DNA of 64,000 bases, from the NCBI RefSeq assembly GCF_014270065.1, contig NZ_JACNME010000004.1:62001-126000 (forward strand). The letters run 5' to 3'. Positions 45,582 through 53,271 of the stretch are shown here, in pieces. The stretch's first letter is position 1; the number at the start of each line of letters is the position of its first letter. The notes under the pieces are model-generated. The model was not told the DNA's origin and did no database searches. It saw only the letters and a program-made list of their open reading frames with translations. Both the position numbers and the translations under genes were made by a program. Origin of the DNA: Quadrisphaera sp. RL12-1S. GTDB taxonomy: Bacteria; Actinomycetota; Actinomycetes; Actinomycetales; Quadrisphaeraceae.

Positions 45582-45693
45582 CGAGCGGCTTCAAAGGGCG
45601 CGTCTGCTCCTGCGCTGCAACGAGGACGACGACGGCGGCGTCGTGCACGCGGAGGCCCCGATGACGGGGCGCGTCTGACAGGAGGCCAGCGCG

Positions 45694-46512
45694 GTGGGTG
45701 GTCGACGGCTGGTGGGCCGCGCAGCGGCGGCGCGGGCGCTGGCGGCGCTCGTCGTCGTCCTGGTCGTCGCGGGGGTGGGCGCGGGGCCGGCCAGCGCAGC
45801 CGGCCGTCCGCCGGCCGGTGTGACGGCGGTGGGGACGGTCCCACCGCAGGTGCAGGCCGCCTACGACGGGGAGCTCCTGCGCCAGCTCGTCGTGGCCGCC
45901 GGAGGTGGGAGCGGGCAGGTGCGCGCGGGCACGGTCCACCAGCTCTTCACGTTCACGCAGGAGTTCGTGGAGGGGCGCAGCACCGGTGACCCGGTGCGCG
46001 CGGAGCAAGCGTGGGTCGCGGGGTACGAGGTCGACGGCGAGCCCGCGGGGTGGCAGCAGACGTACCTCGACGACAGTGGTGCCGTCCGCTCGTCGGGGAC
46101 CAACCCCGACCCGCTCGGAGCCCGGGCGTTCCTCGACACCACGGCGGTGGCGCTGGTGCAGGTGCCGTCGGAGGGGGAGTTCTTCACGCTGGTCGACGGC
46201 GTGGTGACCCCGCTGCGGACCCAGTCGTGGGACACCGCGCTCGGCCCGCGCAGCCTGGCGCAGGTGCAGGCGGACTTCGCCGTCTCCCGTGCCGAGACCG
46301 CTGCGGCGTACGCCTGCTGCACCCCGGCGGACGCCTGCGCCGGTGGGTCGAGCAGCGGCGGGACCGCAGGCGGTGGCGGCGGGGCCTCCTGCGGTCCGGG
46401 CCTGCCGAGCCCGGGGGTGCTCGCCCTCGCGGCGGCAGCGGTCCTGCTCGCCGCCGGCACCGGGTGGACCGCGCTGAGCCGCCGTCGTTGCGCCCCCGGG
46501 GGGCGCAGCTGA
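45694..46512 (+). CDS. Exported, C-terminally anchored protein of unknown function
   Basis: 272 residues; GTG 45694 follows AGGAGG by 8-9 bases. Sec signal peptide at residues 12-36 with a likely cut after ASA; an extracytoplasmic domain of about 190 residues; a Gly/Ser-rich linker with a CCTPADAC cysteine cluster; a transmembrane helix at about 238-258 and the basic tail RRRCAPGGRS. The Leu/Pro-less anchor is not an LPXTG site, so it stays in the membrane. Function unknown. Confidence 0.75.
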   Translation: MGGRRLVGRAAAARALAALVVVLVVAGVGAGPASAAGRPPAGVTAVGTVPPQVQAAYDGELLRQLVVAAGGGSGQVRAGTVHQLFTFTQEFVEGRSTGDPVRAEQAWVAGYEVDGEPAGWQQTYLDDSGAVRSSGTNPDPLGARAFLDTTAVALVQVPSEGEFFTLVDGVVTPLRTQSWDTALGPRSLAQVQADFAVSRAETAAAYACCTPADACAGGSSSGGTAGGGGGASCGPGLPSPGVLALAAAAVLLAAGTGWTALSRRRCAPGGRS

Positions 46513-46885
46513 CAGCGGCTCGGCGCACTCGGCCGCGCCCGGGACCTCAGCGGCTGCCGTCCAGCGCGGCAGGGGCCAGCGGAGCGGTCACCCACCGGGA
46601 GGTGCCCAGCACACCCGCACCCACGACCACCACCAGCGCCGCCCACGCCACGGTCGATCGCACGGCGCTCCAGCCGTTCCCCACACCGCCGGGACCGGGG
46701 TCATGTCCGCAGTCTGGCGCGCAGCGACCACCAGCGGTGCGCTGCCGCACCGGTGCACACCGCTGCACACCGCGCCAGCGGCCGCTGCAGCAGCCGCGCT
46801 CGCCGGCTCACCAGACCTGCACCACGGCGGTCACCGCCAGGTGCCGCTCGAGCAGCCCGTCTCCAGGACGAGCGGTGGGCGGGGC
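46513..46885. other. Gene-poor stretch before the MerR-type regulator
   Basis: About 370 bases. The only candidate coding element is a 45-residue frame on the minus strand from GTG 46684 to 46547 with one hydrophobic segment (VAWAALVVVVGAGVLG); its start lacks a ribosome-binding site. Otherwise nothing recognisable. Confidence 0.5.
46547..46684 (-). CDS. Possible single-span small membrane protein
   Basis: 45 residues from GTG 46684: a short basic N-terminus, one transmembrane segment of about 17 residues and a TSRWVTAPLAP tail. Plausible by composition only; no ribosome-binding site, and the opposite strand is also non-coding here. Low confidence. Confidence 0.3.
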   Translation of the reverse strand: MGNGWSAVRSTVAWAALVVVVGAGVLGTSRWVTAPLAPAALDGSR

Positions 46886-46916
46886 TTGACCCTCACGTGA
46901 CGTCAGGGCCCACGGT
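46886..46916 (+). promoter_or_regulatory. MerR-type autoregulated promoter
   Basis: -35 TTGACC (46886-46891), a 19-bp spacer and -10-like CACGGT (46911-46916). The spacer is the near-perfect palindrome CCCTCACGTGACGTCAGGG (46890-46908). Long spacer plus palindrome between -35 and -10 is the MerR-family arrangement. Transcription would start at or near GTG 46924. Confidence 0.7.
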
Positions 46917-46923
46917 GGTCCTC

Positions 46924-47712
46924 GTGACCGCACCGCACCTCACCGTGGGCCGCGTGGCCGAGCTGACCGGCGTCAGCGTCCGCACGCTGCACCACTACGA
47001 CGCCGTCGGGCTGGTGCGCCCCTCGGGGCGCACCCCCGCGGGCTACCGCCTGTACTCCGCCGACGACGTCGAGCGGCTGCAGGCGGTGGTCGTGTACCGC
47101 CGCCTCGGGTTCTCCCTGGAGGAGGTCGGTGCGCTGCTGGCGGCCGACGGCGAGGAGCTCGTCGACCACCTGCGGCGCCAGCGCGACGCGGTCACGGCCC
47201 GGCTGCGGGAGGACGCAGACCTCCTCGCGGCGATCGAGAGAGCACTGGAGGCGAGGATGACCGGGATCCAGCTGACCCCCGCCGAGCAGCGCGAGCTGTT
47301 CGGCGACTCGTTCAGCGAGGACTACGCCGTCGAGGCGCACGAGCGCTGGGGGCGGACCGAGCAGTGGGCGCAGTCGCAGCAGCGCACCGCGGCGTACACG
47401 AAGGCGGACTGGGAGCAGGTGAAGGCCGAGGGCGACGCCCTCAACGCCGCCTTCGCCGAGCTGCTGGCCGCGGGGGAGCCCGCCGACGGCGACGCCGCCA
47501 CCGCCGTGGCCGAGCGGCACCGCCTGCACGTGTGCGAGCGCTTCTACGACATGGACCACGCGATGCACCGGTCGGTGAGCCAGCTCTACGTGGACGACCC
47601 GCGCTTCACCGCCACCTACGAGGCGGTCGCCCCCGGGCTGGCCCAGTACGTCCGCGACGCCGCCCACGCCAACGCCGCCCGGCACGGCGTCACCGGGGGG
47701 TGCGCCGGGTGA
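46924..47712 (+). CDS. MerR-family regulator with TipAS antibiotic-recognition domain
   Basis: 262 residues from GTG 46924 (GTG 46915 also in frame). Winged HTH at residues 5-75 (VGRVAELTGVSVRTLHHYDA, then YRLYSADDVERLQ), a coiled-coil dimerisation helix, and a C-terminal TipAS domain (FGDSFSEDYAVEAHERWGRT to HRLHVCERFYDMDHAMHRS). TipA-type proteins bind thiopeptides and other drugs and activate their own long-spacer promoter, which is present just upstream. Only its own gene is an evident target. Confidence 0.92.
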   Translation: MTAPHLTVGRVAELTGVSVRTLHHYDAVGLVRPSGRTPAGYRLYSADDVERLQAVVVYRRLGFSLEEVGALLAADGEELVDHLRRQRDAVTARLREDADLLAAIERALEARMTGIQLTPAEQRELFGDSFSEDYAVEAHERWGRTEQWAQSQQRTAAYTKADWEQVKAEGDALNAAFAELLAAGEPADGDAATAVAERHRLHVCERFYDMDHAMHRSVSQLYVDDPRFTATYEAVAPGLAQYVRDAAHANAARHGVTGGCAG

Positions 47713-47728
47713 TCGGCCGGCCGGCCGA

Positions 47729-48706
47729 TCAGGCGGGGCAGCCGGCGACCCCCGGGGCAGCACCCGTGCTGGCCAGCGCCTGGGCGGAGCGGCCCGCCCG
47801 GCACTGCTCCAGGACCTCCTGCGCTGACAGCTCGCCCTGGTAGGCGCTGAACCACGCGAGGTCGCCGACGAGCTGTCCGGGCCCGGCTCCGGCGGACGCC
47901 CAGGACGACAGGTCGTCCTGGGCCACCCGCAGGACGGCCCGGGTGTAGGCGCTCCCCCTGGACCCCGCCGGGTCGTCCGCGCGCAGCTGGCCGTCCAGGT
48001 AGAGCCGCAGGCCGGCGGGGGACTGCACCAGCGCGACGTGGTGCCAGCGGCCGTCCGCCCAGTCCACCCCGACCGCGGTGCGCAGGACGACGCGGGCGGA
48101 GCCCGACGGCGCCACCCCGGCGACCACCCGCCCGCTGCCGTCGAGGAAGACGACCCTGTCGCGCACCACCGGGGCCCCGGCGGCCGGGGCGGCGTCTCGC
48201 ACCTCGACGAGCAGTCCCTGGCGGGTCGTGGTGCGGAACCACAGCTGGACGCTGAGGACGGCGTCGGCGGCGATGCTGGTCGCGTACTGCATCTGGGCAC
48301 CCCCCGAGCCGGTCCCGAGGGCCACGGCGCGCCCGGTCCCGCCGGTGGTCTGGGCGTCTCTGGGGCACGGTCCGTCGGTGGTGGACCCCCTGGTGGTGCC
48401 GGTGTCCCAGACCCCACCGGCGTAGGCCGCCGCGCCGCCGGCACCACGACCGCTCAGCGCGGCCGTGCTGCCGTCCTGCAGGGACCACAGCAGGGGGGCG
48501 CGGTGCTGCGCCCGCGCGTCGACGGCGGCGTCCTGGCAGCGGAACCACGTGCTCGAGGTCGCCGTCGTCGTCGTCGCGGGGGAGGCCGTCGCCGCGGTGA
48601 AGGCCGAGCTCGCCCCCGGCGCCGAGACGGCGAGGAGCACGGCGAGGAGCACGGTGAGGAGGATCGCCACGGCGGTGGGTGCGCGCCCGCGCCCGGTGCT
48701 GCTCAC
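47729..48706 (-). CDS. Exported LamG-domain protein with SipW-type signal
   Basis: 325 residues. N-terminal hydrophobic signal (about 10-35) ends in SSAFTAATASPAT, the camelysin/TasA-like A-F-T-A pattern of SipW-dependent signals; residues 150-300 form a LamG/concanavalin-type jelly roll (VLSVQLWFRTTTRQGLLVEV, DGRWHHVALVQSPAGLRLYLDG). A Cys-containing C-terminus follows. GTG 48706 overlaps the signal-peptidase stop by four bases, so translation is coupled. Likely a surface carbohydrate- or matrix-binding protein. Confidence 0.85.
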   Translation of the reverse strand: MSSTGRGRAPTAVAILLTVLLAVLLAVSAPGASSAFTAATASPATTTTATSSTWFRCQDAAVDARAQHRAPLLWSLQDGSTAALSGRGAGGAAAYAGGVWDTGTTRGSTTDGPCPRDAQTTGGTGRAVALGTGSGGAQMQYATSIAADAVLSVQLWFRTTTRQGLLVEVRDAAPAAGAPVVRDRVVFLDGSGRVVAGVAPSGSARVVLRTAVGVDWADGRWHHVALVQSPAGLRLYLDGQLRADDPAGSRGSAYTRAVLRVAQDDLSSWASAGAGPGQLVGDLAWFSAYQGELSAQEVLEQCRAGRSAQALASTGAAPGVAGCPA

Positions 48707-49539
48707 GGCCGCAGCGCCGCGGCGACGGAGGGACTCGCGCGCAGCTGCAGGACAGCGCCCTCCCAGCGCCGCGGCACGCGGAGGGACGCCACCTGGCCGT
48801 AGCGCAGGTCGACCTGGCCGACGACGGCCTGCTGGCCGCCCACGACCGCCGTGGCGGTGACGTGCTGCGGCAGCAGCCCGGTGGAGACCACCCGCACGTC
48901 GTGACCGGCTGGGCCGAGGACCACCGCCGACCCGCCCCAGGGGTGCACCAGCACCGTGGTGACCAGGAACGCGACCGAGCAGGCGGCCAGGCGCGCCGGT
49001 CCGCGCCAGCTGGCGGGCAGGCCCCTCGCGGCTGCTCCCGCCGCGAGCGCCGCGAGCAGCAGCGGCAGGGCGCGCAGGGCGAACCCGGCGGCGGGCAGGA
49101 CCACGGCCACCCGCCCCACCAGCGCGGCCCGCTCCAGCGGCCAGGGGTCCTCGGCGGTGTTCAGGTCCCCCCGGGTGCGCCACTGCCCGTCCGCCCCGCG
49201 CGCGACGCGGTGCACGTGGACGGCTGCGCCGTCCTGCGGCGGCACGAACGCGACGAGGTCCCCCGGCACCAGGCCGCCGAGCGGGGCCGGCGTCGTGACC
49301 ACCAGGGACCCGACGGGGGCCGCTGACCCCATCGAGGGTGACTCGATGACCCACAGCCGGGCTCCGGAGCCCACCACCGCGGCGACGGCCAGCGCGGTGA
49401 GCAGCAGGCACACCGTCACGGCCACCGGGGTGCGCCGCCCGCGGGAGAGCGCCCCGGGGACCGGTCGGGCGTGCCGGGCGTGTCGGGGCGGGGCGCTGCG
49501 CCGCTGGGGCCCGGACCCGGTCAGGAGGAGAACGTCCAC
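48703..49539 (-). CDS. sipW: ER-type (SipW-like) signal peptidase I
   Basis: 278 residues. Membrane segment at about 40-58, nucleophile Ser69 in ESPSM, then GDLVAFVPP and His110 in HVHRV where bacterial enzymes have Lys: this Ser/His dyad marks the archaeal/ER/SipW type. The TRGDLNTAEDPWPL box (122-135) agrees. Two further hydrophobic segments (about 150 and 185) and a C-terminal beta domain are extra. It should cleave the signals of its two operon neighbours. Start overlaps the upstream gene end by 19 bases. Confidence 0.88.
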   Translation of the reverse strand: MDVLLLTGSGPQRRSAPPRHARHARPVPGALSRGRRTPVAVTVCLLLTALAVAAVVGSGARLWVIESPSMGSAAPVGSLVVTTPAPLGGLVPGDLVAFVPPQDGAAVHVHRVARGADGQWRTRGDLNTAEDPWPLERAALVGRVAVVLPAAGFALRALPLLLAALAAGAAARGLPASWRGPARLAACSVAFLVTTVLVHPWGGSAVVLGPAGHDVRVVSTGLLPQHVTATAVVGGQQAVVGQVDLRYGQVASLRVPRRWEGAVLQLRASPSVAAALRP

Positions 49540-50183
49540 GTCAGGGGTTGTGAGGCGGTCAGTCCCTGGACGGTGTTGTCAGCACCGGTGGAGGGGAAGG
49601 TCACGCTCACCACGACCGTCAGCGACGCTCCGGGTGCCACCGGCACGGGGGCGAGCGCCGTGGTCCCGGACAGGCCCGAGAGCGCACCGGTGTACACGGT
49701 CGCCCCGCCTGGACCGGTGGTGGCGATGTCCACGCGCAGTGCGGAGCACAGGTCACCCGAGCCGGAGGCGGTGGCGCCGCTGGCGCGAGCGCTCGTGCAG
49801 GGCGCGGCGGTGAGGGTCGCCGCGGTCGCCGCGACGCTCCCCCGGTTGGTCAGGGTGACGGTCTTGGTGCTCGACCCGCCCGGGACGAGCAGGCCGCCGC
49901 CGTACTTGTTGATGGTCGAGCAGGTGGAGGACCCGGAGTCGGTGGTGGTCCCCGCCCCGGTGCTGGCGCAGGAGGTGCCGTCGGAGGACTCCACCAGGAC
50001 CAGGGTCCCCGTCGTGGCCGAGTTGGGGTCGTTCCGCACAGCGACGGTGAAGGCGGAGACGGCGCTGCCGGCCGTCAGGGTCGCGGCGGTGACGGTCAGC
50101 ACGGCCGCGGACGCCCACGCGAGCACCGTGCCGCGGCGGCTGGAGCGCCGGTCGTCCGGGGTGTTGCGGCGGTGGTTCGGCAC
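49521..50183 (-). CDS. Camelysin/TasA-like exported protein with SipW-type signal
   Basis: 220 residues from GTG 50183. Basic N-terminus, hydrophobic core VLAWASAAVLTVTAATLTAG, then SAVSAFTVAVRND, the SipW-dependent cleavage pattern. The mature part is Thr/Ser/Gly-rich beta sandwich with several Cys, resembling CalY/TasA-type secreted proteins that in Bacillus form matrix fibres. First gene of the operon with the signal peptidase and LamG protein. Fibre formation here is inferred. Confidence 0.75.
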   Translation of the reverse strand: MPNHRRNTPDDRRSSRRGTVLAWASAAVLTVTAATLTAGSAVSAFTVAVRNDPNSATTGTLVLVESSDGTSCASTGAGTTTDSGSSTCSTINKYGGGLLVPGGSSTKTVTLTNRGSVAATAATLTAAPCTSARASGATASGSGDLCSALRVDIATTGPGGATVYTGALSGLSGTTALAPVPVAPGASLTVVVSVTFPSTGADNTVQGLTASQPLTWTFSS

Positions 50184-50293
50184 ACCCCTCGATCGGCCCG
50201 TGTCCCGGCGCGGCTGAGCGGTTGGTCGTCCACGACATGTCTGCTCTTCGAGGGCGCCCTCAGCTGCGCCGGCGGACGCGGGGTCCTCGCCAC

Positions 50294-50344
50294 CGCGCCG
50301 TCGAGTTCCTGCCGACTCCCGCGCGGGAGGGGCTCGACGGCGCG
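50294..50344. promoter_or_regulatory. Compound stem-loop in the divergent intergenic region
   Basis: Outer 12-bp perfect stem CGCGCCGTCGAG (50294-50305) / CTCGACGGCGCG (50333-50344) enclosing a perfect 14-bp palindrome CTCCCGCGCGGGAG (50316-50329). It sits between the camelysin-like operon (leftward) and the EamA gene (rightward), 43 bases before the latter, so could be a leader structure or operator; a terminator role is unlikely by position. Confidence 0.5.
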
Positions 50345-50387
50345 GAGCGGAGTGCCCGGGCGCGCAGGATGGCGCTGTGATGAGCAC

Positions 50388-51305
50388 GTGAACCGCCGCT
50401 CCGCCCTGCTCTTCGCCGGCCTCGGCATCGCCTGGGGCGTGCCGTACCTCTTCATCGCCATCGCCGTCACCGAGCTGGAGCCGTCGGTGCTGGTGCTGGC
50501 CCGCACGGCGCTCGGCGCGCTGCTCCTGCTGCCCCTGGCGCTGCTGCGCGGCGAGGTCGGCCCGGCGCTGCGCCACTGGCCGGCGCTGCTCGTCTACACG
50601 GTCGCCGAGGTGCTCGTGCCCTGGCTGCTGCTGGCCCGCGCCGAGAGGTCGCTGCCCAGCTCCACCACGGCGCTGCTCATCGCCGCGGTCCCTCTGGTCG
50701 GGCTGGCGGTGGCCGCCCTGGCCCGCCGCGCCCGGCTCGACGACTCCCCGCGCCGCCCCCTCGGGGGCCGCGGCGTGCTGGGCCTGGCCGTCGGCAGCCT
50801 CGGGGTCGCCGCGCTCGTGGGCGTCTCCCTGACCGGCGCCGACCCGGTGGCGGTGCTGGAGATGGCGGTGGTGGTGGTCTGCTACGCCGTCGGCGCGTGG
50901 GTGCTCGGCGCGCGCCTGCGCGACGTCCCCAGCGCCGGCGTCATGGCGTGCTCGCTGGCGGTCTCCGCGCTGGTGTACCTGCCGGTGGTGCTGCTCGGGC
51001 CCGGCCTGCCGGCGCAGCTGCCGTCGGGGCCGGTGGTCCTCGCCGTCGTCGTCCTCGGGGTGGTGTGCACGGCGGGGGCGTTCCTGCTGTTCGGGGCCCT
51101 GGTGGCGGCCGTCGGCGCGGTCCGCACCACCACGGTGGTGTACGTGAACCCGCTCGTCGCGGTGGTCGCCGGAGCCCTCGTGCTGGGAGAGCGTCTCACC
51201 GCGTGGACCGCCGTGGGGGCCGTGCTCGTGCTGGCCGGGTCGGTGCTGGCGACGGCGCCGCCGCGCCGCCGGGCCGCGGCGGACCCGGCCGTCGCCGCGA
51301 CCTGA
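50388..51305 (+). CDS. EamA-family (DMT superfamily) transporter
   Basis: 305 residues, ten hydrophobic segments forming two EamA repeats (about 1-140 and 150-290). GIAWGVPYLFIAIAVTELEP in the first helix pair and TTTVVYVNPLVAVVAGALVL in the last are typical. Such proteins export metabolites or amino acids. GTG 50388; no strong ribosome-binding site. Convergent with the ClC gene, 3 bases between. Confidence 0.9.
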   Translation: MNRRSALLFAGLGIAWGVPYLFIAIAVTELEPSVLVLARTALGALLLLPLALLRGEVGPALRHWPALLVYTVAEVLVPWLLLARAERSLPSSTTALLIAAVPLVGLAVAALARRARLDDSPRRPLGGRGVLGLAVGSLGVAALVGVSLTGADPVAVLEMAVVVVCYAVGAWVLGARLRDVPSAGVMACSLAVSALVYLPVVLLGPGLPAQLPSGPVVLAVVVLGVVCTAGAFLLFGALVAAVGAVRTTTVVYVNPLVAVVAGALVLGERLTAWTAVGAVLVLAGSVLATAPPRRRAAADPAVAAT

Positions 51306-51308
51306 GCC

Positions 51309-52730
51309 TCAGACGCCGGCTGGCTCCTCCAGCCGCACGGGGGTGACCGGGGCGGCCCCGGCGCGCTCCTCGCGGCGCGTGAGCTTCAGCGTGTAGACGG
51401 TGCCGTGGGAGAGCATCCGCGAGACCGCGGTGGCCGGCACCACGGCCAGCGCCAGCGGCAGCAGGAGCGCGGGCGCCGCGGTGAGCTCGAAGAGCATCAC
51501 CGCGCCGGTGATGGGGGCCCGGGTGGAGCCGGCGAAGGTCGCGGCCATGCCCACCACGGCGAACAGCGCGGTGTGCCCGGCCAGGGACGGGTCGAGCCAG
51601 GCGGCCGCGTCGCCGAACGCCGCACCCGCCATCGCCCCGACGAACAGCGACGGGGCGAACACCCCGCCCGACCCGCCGATGCCGAGCGTCAGGGACGTGG
51701 CGAGCACCTTGGCCAGGAGCAGCACCAGCAGGGCGCCCAACGCGATGCCCCCGTAGACCGACCTCTCGAGCACGGGGTAGCCCACGCCGTACATCTGCGG
51801 CACGGCCAGCAGCAGCAGGCCCAGGGCGAGCCCGCCGACCGCGGGGCGCGCCCACTCCGGGCCGCGGGTCCTGCCCCACAGGGCGTCGCACGCGTCCTCG
51901 ACGAGGTAGACCACCCGTGCGAAGCCGATGCCGACGGCGCCGGCGAACACGCCGAGCAGCAGCACGAGCAGGTAGTCCTCGGGGCGGATGGCGCCCAGGT
52001 GCGGCAGGGCGATGAACGGGGCGTCGCCGAAGGCGGCGCGGCCGATGAGCGCGGCGATGACCGAGGAGATCGTCACCGCGCCGAAGGAGACGGGGGAGAA
52101 GTCCTGCAGGAGCAGCTCGAGGGAGAAGAAGATGCCTCCGAGGGGGGCGTTGAAGGTGGCCGCGACGCCGCCCGCGGCGCCGCAGGCGACCAGCGTGGAC
52201 AGCCGCGAGCCCGGCAGCCGCATCCGCTGCCCGAGCGCGGAGCCCAGGGCGGAGCCGATCTGGATGATCGGCCCCTCGCGGCCCACCGACCCGCCCGAGC
52301 CGATGCAGATGGCGCTGGCCAGGGCCTTGACCGCCGCCACGCTGCCGCGGATGCGGCCCCCGTTCGAGCTGATGGCGCGCATGACCTCCGGGACGCCGTG
52401 GCCGCGGGCCTCGGGGGCGAAGCGCTGCACGAGCGGCCCGTAGAGCAGGCCGCCGATGGCGGGCGCGAGGACGACGAAGCCCGCTCCGAGCCACGGGACC
52501 CACGGGTGGGCGGGGTGGCCGACGACGGCCGAGTAGTCCTCGTGGCCGCTGAACACCCACGTGGCCGCGTGGATGAGCCAGCGGAAGACGACGGCGGCCA
52601 GCCCCGCGCCCACGCCGATGAGCACGGCGGGCAGGGCCAGGCGCAGCACCTGACCGTCGAAGCCGGCCCCGAGGCCGAACCGACGAGAGGGGGTGGGGGA
52701 CGACGACGGAGCCGAGGGCGATGCTTGCAC
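51309..52730 (-). CDS. ClC-family chloride transporter/channel
   Basis: 473 residues, typical length of CBS-less bacterial ClCs. Selectivity motifs: GSGGSVGREGP (144-154, gating Glu152), GIGGSGGVFAPSLFVG and the FNAPLGGIFFSLELLLQDF helix. In E. coli ClC the last has the proton glutamate E203; here Leu occupies that place, while the preceding Glu is kept. The GSGIP chloride-site motif reads GHGVP. It may therefore not be a classical 2Cl-/H+ antiporter. GTG 52730 lies inside a palindrome discussed separately. Preceded by marR on the same strand. Confidence 0.93.
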   Translation of the reverse strand: MQASPSAPSSSPTPSRRFGLGAGFDGQVLRLALPAVLIGVGAGLAAVVFRWLIHAATWVFSGHEDYSAVVGHPAHPWVPWLGAGFVVLAPAIGGLLYGPLVQRFAPEARGHGVPEVMRAISSNGGRIRGSVAAVKALASAICIGSGGSVGREGPIIQIGSALGSALGQRMRLPGSRLSTLVACGAAGGVAATFNAPLGGIFFSLELLLQDFSPVSFGAVTISSVIAALIGRAAFGDAPFIALPHLGAIRPEDYLLVLLLGVFAGAVGIGFARVVYLVEDACDALWGRTRGPEWARPAVGGLALGLLLLAVPQMYGVGYPVLERSVYGGIALGALLVLLLAKVLATSLTLGIGGSGGVFAPSLFVGAMAGAAFGDAAAWLDPSLAGHTALFAVVGMAATFAGSTRAPITGAVMLFELTAAPALLLPLALAVVPATAVSRMLSHGTVYTLKLTRREERAGAAPVTPVRLEEPAGV

Positions 52731-52738
52731 GAGTGCAA
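52725..52738. promoter_or_regulatory. Palindrome over the ClC start, candidate MarR operator
   Basis: TTGCAC-GA-GTGCAA, perfect 6-bp arms, flanked by partly symmetric ATGC and ATGT. It covers the ClC start codon (52728-52730) and lies 49 bases after the marR stop. TTGCA/TGCAA half-sites are common MarR-family targets. If this is an operator at the transcription start, the ClC mRNA is leaderless or the true start lies further in. Confidence 0.5.
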
Positions 52739-52786
52739 ATGTACGCCTTCGGCAATCAGGTGGTCCAGGGGGCTCCCCGACAGCTC

Positions 52787-53242
52787 TCAGCCGCCGTAGG
52801 GCGACAGCTCCTCCGGCAGCGGTTCGTCAGCGGCGCGGCGGAACGCGGCCGCCCCGCGAGCCAGGAGCGCGCGGTCCCGGGGTGCCATGCGCGCCACCAC
52901 CCGGGCGAGCTCGGCCCGTCGCCGGTCGGTGACCTCGCGCACCAGGCGCTGACCGGCCTCGGTGGCCGTCACCAGCACCTCCCGCCGGTCCGAGGCTCCG
53001 GCGCGCCGCTCCAGCCACCCGCCGGCGACGAGCCGGTCCACCGAGCGCGTCAGCGTCGACCCGCCCACCGCGAGCCGCTCGGCCAGGTCGCTGGAGCGCA
53101 CCGGGCCCAGCTCGCTGGCCAGCACGAGCAGCCGGAACTGGGGGACCGTGACCTCCTCGAGCGCCGGGGCCAGCGAGCGCGCCACCACACCGAGCAGCGC
53201 GCGCGAGGCGGCCACGAGGTCCTCCACGCCGTCGTCGTCCAT
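52787..53242 (-). CDS. MarR-family transcriptional regulator
   Basis: 151 residues from ATG 53242 (GTG 53245 also possible). Winged HTH with VRSSDLAERLAVGGSTLTRS (about 48-67) and the wing AGASDRREVLVTATEAG. No cysteine sensor near the N-terminus, so probably ligand-responsive rather than redox-responsive. It is followed 57 bases later by the ClC gene in the same direction, with the candidate operator between. Confidence 0.92.
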   Translation of the reverse strand: MDDDGVEDLVAASRALLGVVARSLAPALEEVTVPQFRLLVLASELGPVRSSDLAERLAVGGSTLTRSVDRLVAGGWLERRAGASDRREVLVTATEAGQRLVREVTDRRRAELARVVARMAPRDRALLARGAAAFRRAADEPLPEELSPYGG

Positions 53243-53271
53243 CACGGAGCCATCATCGGCGTGCCCCTCCG

